Of a stretch of 18,602 bases of DNA, positions 18,465 through 18,602 are shown in pieces (within the stretch, counting starts at the first letter, position 1; every line of letters starts with the position of its first letter). The notes below the pieces were generated by a model. It saw only the letters and a list, made by a program, of their open reading frames with translations, did no database searches and was not told where the DNA came from. Origin of the DNA: Phascolomyces articulosus (Eukaryota; Mucoromycota; Mucoromycetes; Mucorales; Lichtheimiaceae); contig JAIXMP010000087.1 of NCBI GenBank assembly GCA_025677815.1, positions 1 to 18,602 on the forward strand, written 5' to 3'. A program made the translations under genes and the position numbers.

Positions 18465-18602
18465 ATTATATAAAATAAAAAAAACAACTAATCTGAAACT
18501 ATCTACTTATATATATTACTATTGATCTACTTTATCTTTAAATTATTTCCCCTGTGTTTTATCCTTAATTCTGGTTTCATAGTATCTACTAAAGAATATT
18601 GG
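18465..18602. other. AT-rich right flank, nothing recognised
   Basis: After the right target copy of LTR D2 no gene or repeat can be supported up to the window end. Confidence 0.5.

Noticed and set aside
1..18602. tRNA, rRNA or other structured RNA genes
   Set aside because: I saw no cloverleaf with T-loop consensus and no rRNA core sequence; a covariance-model search would be needed to exclude small RNAs fully.

Overview
The window looks like a transposon graveyard from a very AT-rich fungal genome. I found no intact protein-coding gene, tRNA, rRNA or CRISPR array. Almost everything can be assigned to nested, decayed mobile elements: a chromodomain Ty3/Gypsy (chromovirus) retrotransposon, a Plavaka-like (CACTA-type) DNA transposase gene, two Tc1/mariner-like transposase relics, at least seven solo or partial LTRs from four families, and one or two short inverted-repeat elements. 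Short GT-AG introns (about 50-90 nt), the Plavaka family and the Tc1 subtype point to a fungus. A low-GC Mucoromycota such as an arbuscular mycorrhizal fungus is my best guess, but the lineage is an inference from remembered families, not a database match.

Layout, left to right. 1-144 is flank. 145-6997 is a full-length Gypsy element: 5' LTR, gag, protease, RT, RNase H, integrase, chromodomain, polypurine tract, 3' LTR. A 490-bp solo LTR sits inside its integrase (5229-5718, duplicated GAAAG). 7000-9356 on the minus strand is a multi-exon Plavaka-like transposase gene. The Gypsy element cuts it at its distal end and solo LTR A (8298-9212) interrupts its first exon. 9441-9575 holds about 37-bp tandem repeats between that gene and a divergent plus-strand seven-exon gene of unknown function (9618-11275), whose exon 3 carries a 263-bp solo LTR (10315-10577). 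11276-11781 is unassigned and LTR-like. 11782-12261 (minus) and 12653-13638 (plus) are two different Tc1-like relics. 13745-15097 is a solo LTR (family D) with a second solo LTR (B) nested inside it. 15098-16366 is an LTR relic split by solo LTR C. 16367-17077 is a terminal-inverted-repeat element. 17094-17395 is a C-depleted purine-rich tract, 17428-17674 a weaker inverted-repeat element, and 18030-18464 a second, complete family-D solo LTR.

Two themes tie this together. First, coding decay is strongly directional: premature stops lie where Gln, Arg or Trp would be expected (CAA/CAG to TAA/TAG, CGA to TGA, TGG to TAG/TGA), and several catalytic residues are lost through single G-to-A changes (protease Gly to Ser; RT, integrase and both Tc1 Asp to Asn). 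That is the mark of cytosine deamination or a RIP-like process on both strands. Second, many insertions can be removed on paper because the target-site duplications are still readable, and doing so restores reading frames in the integrase, the Plavaka exon and the unknown gene. The most novel candidate is the divergent Plavaka-plus-unknown-gene pair around a shared repeat array, which may be one two-gene DNA transposon.
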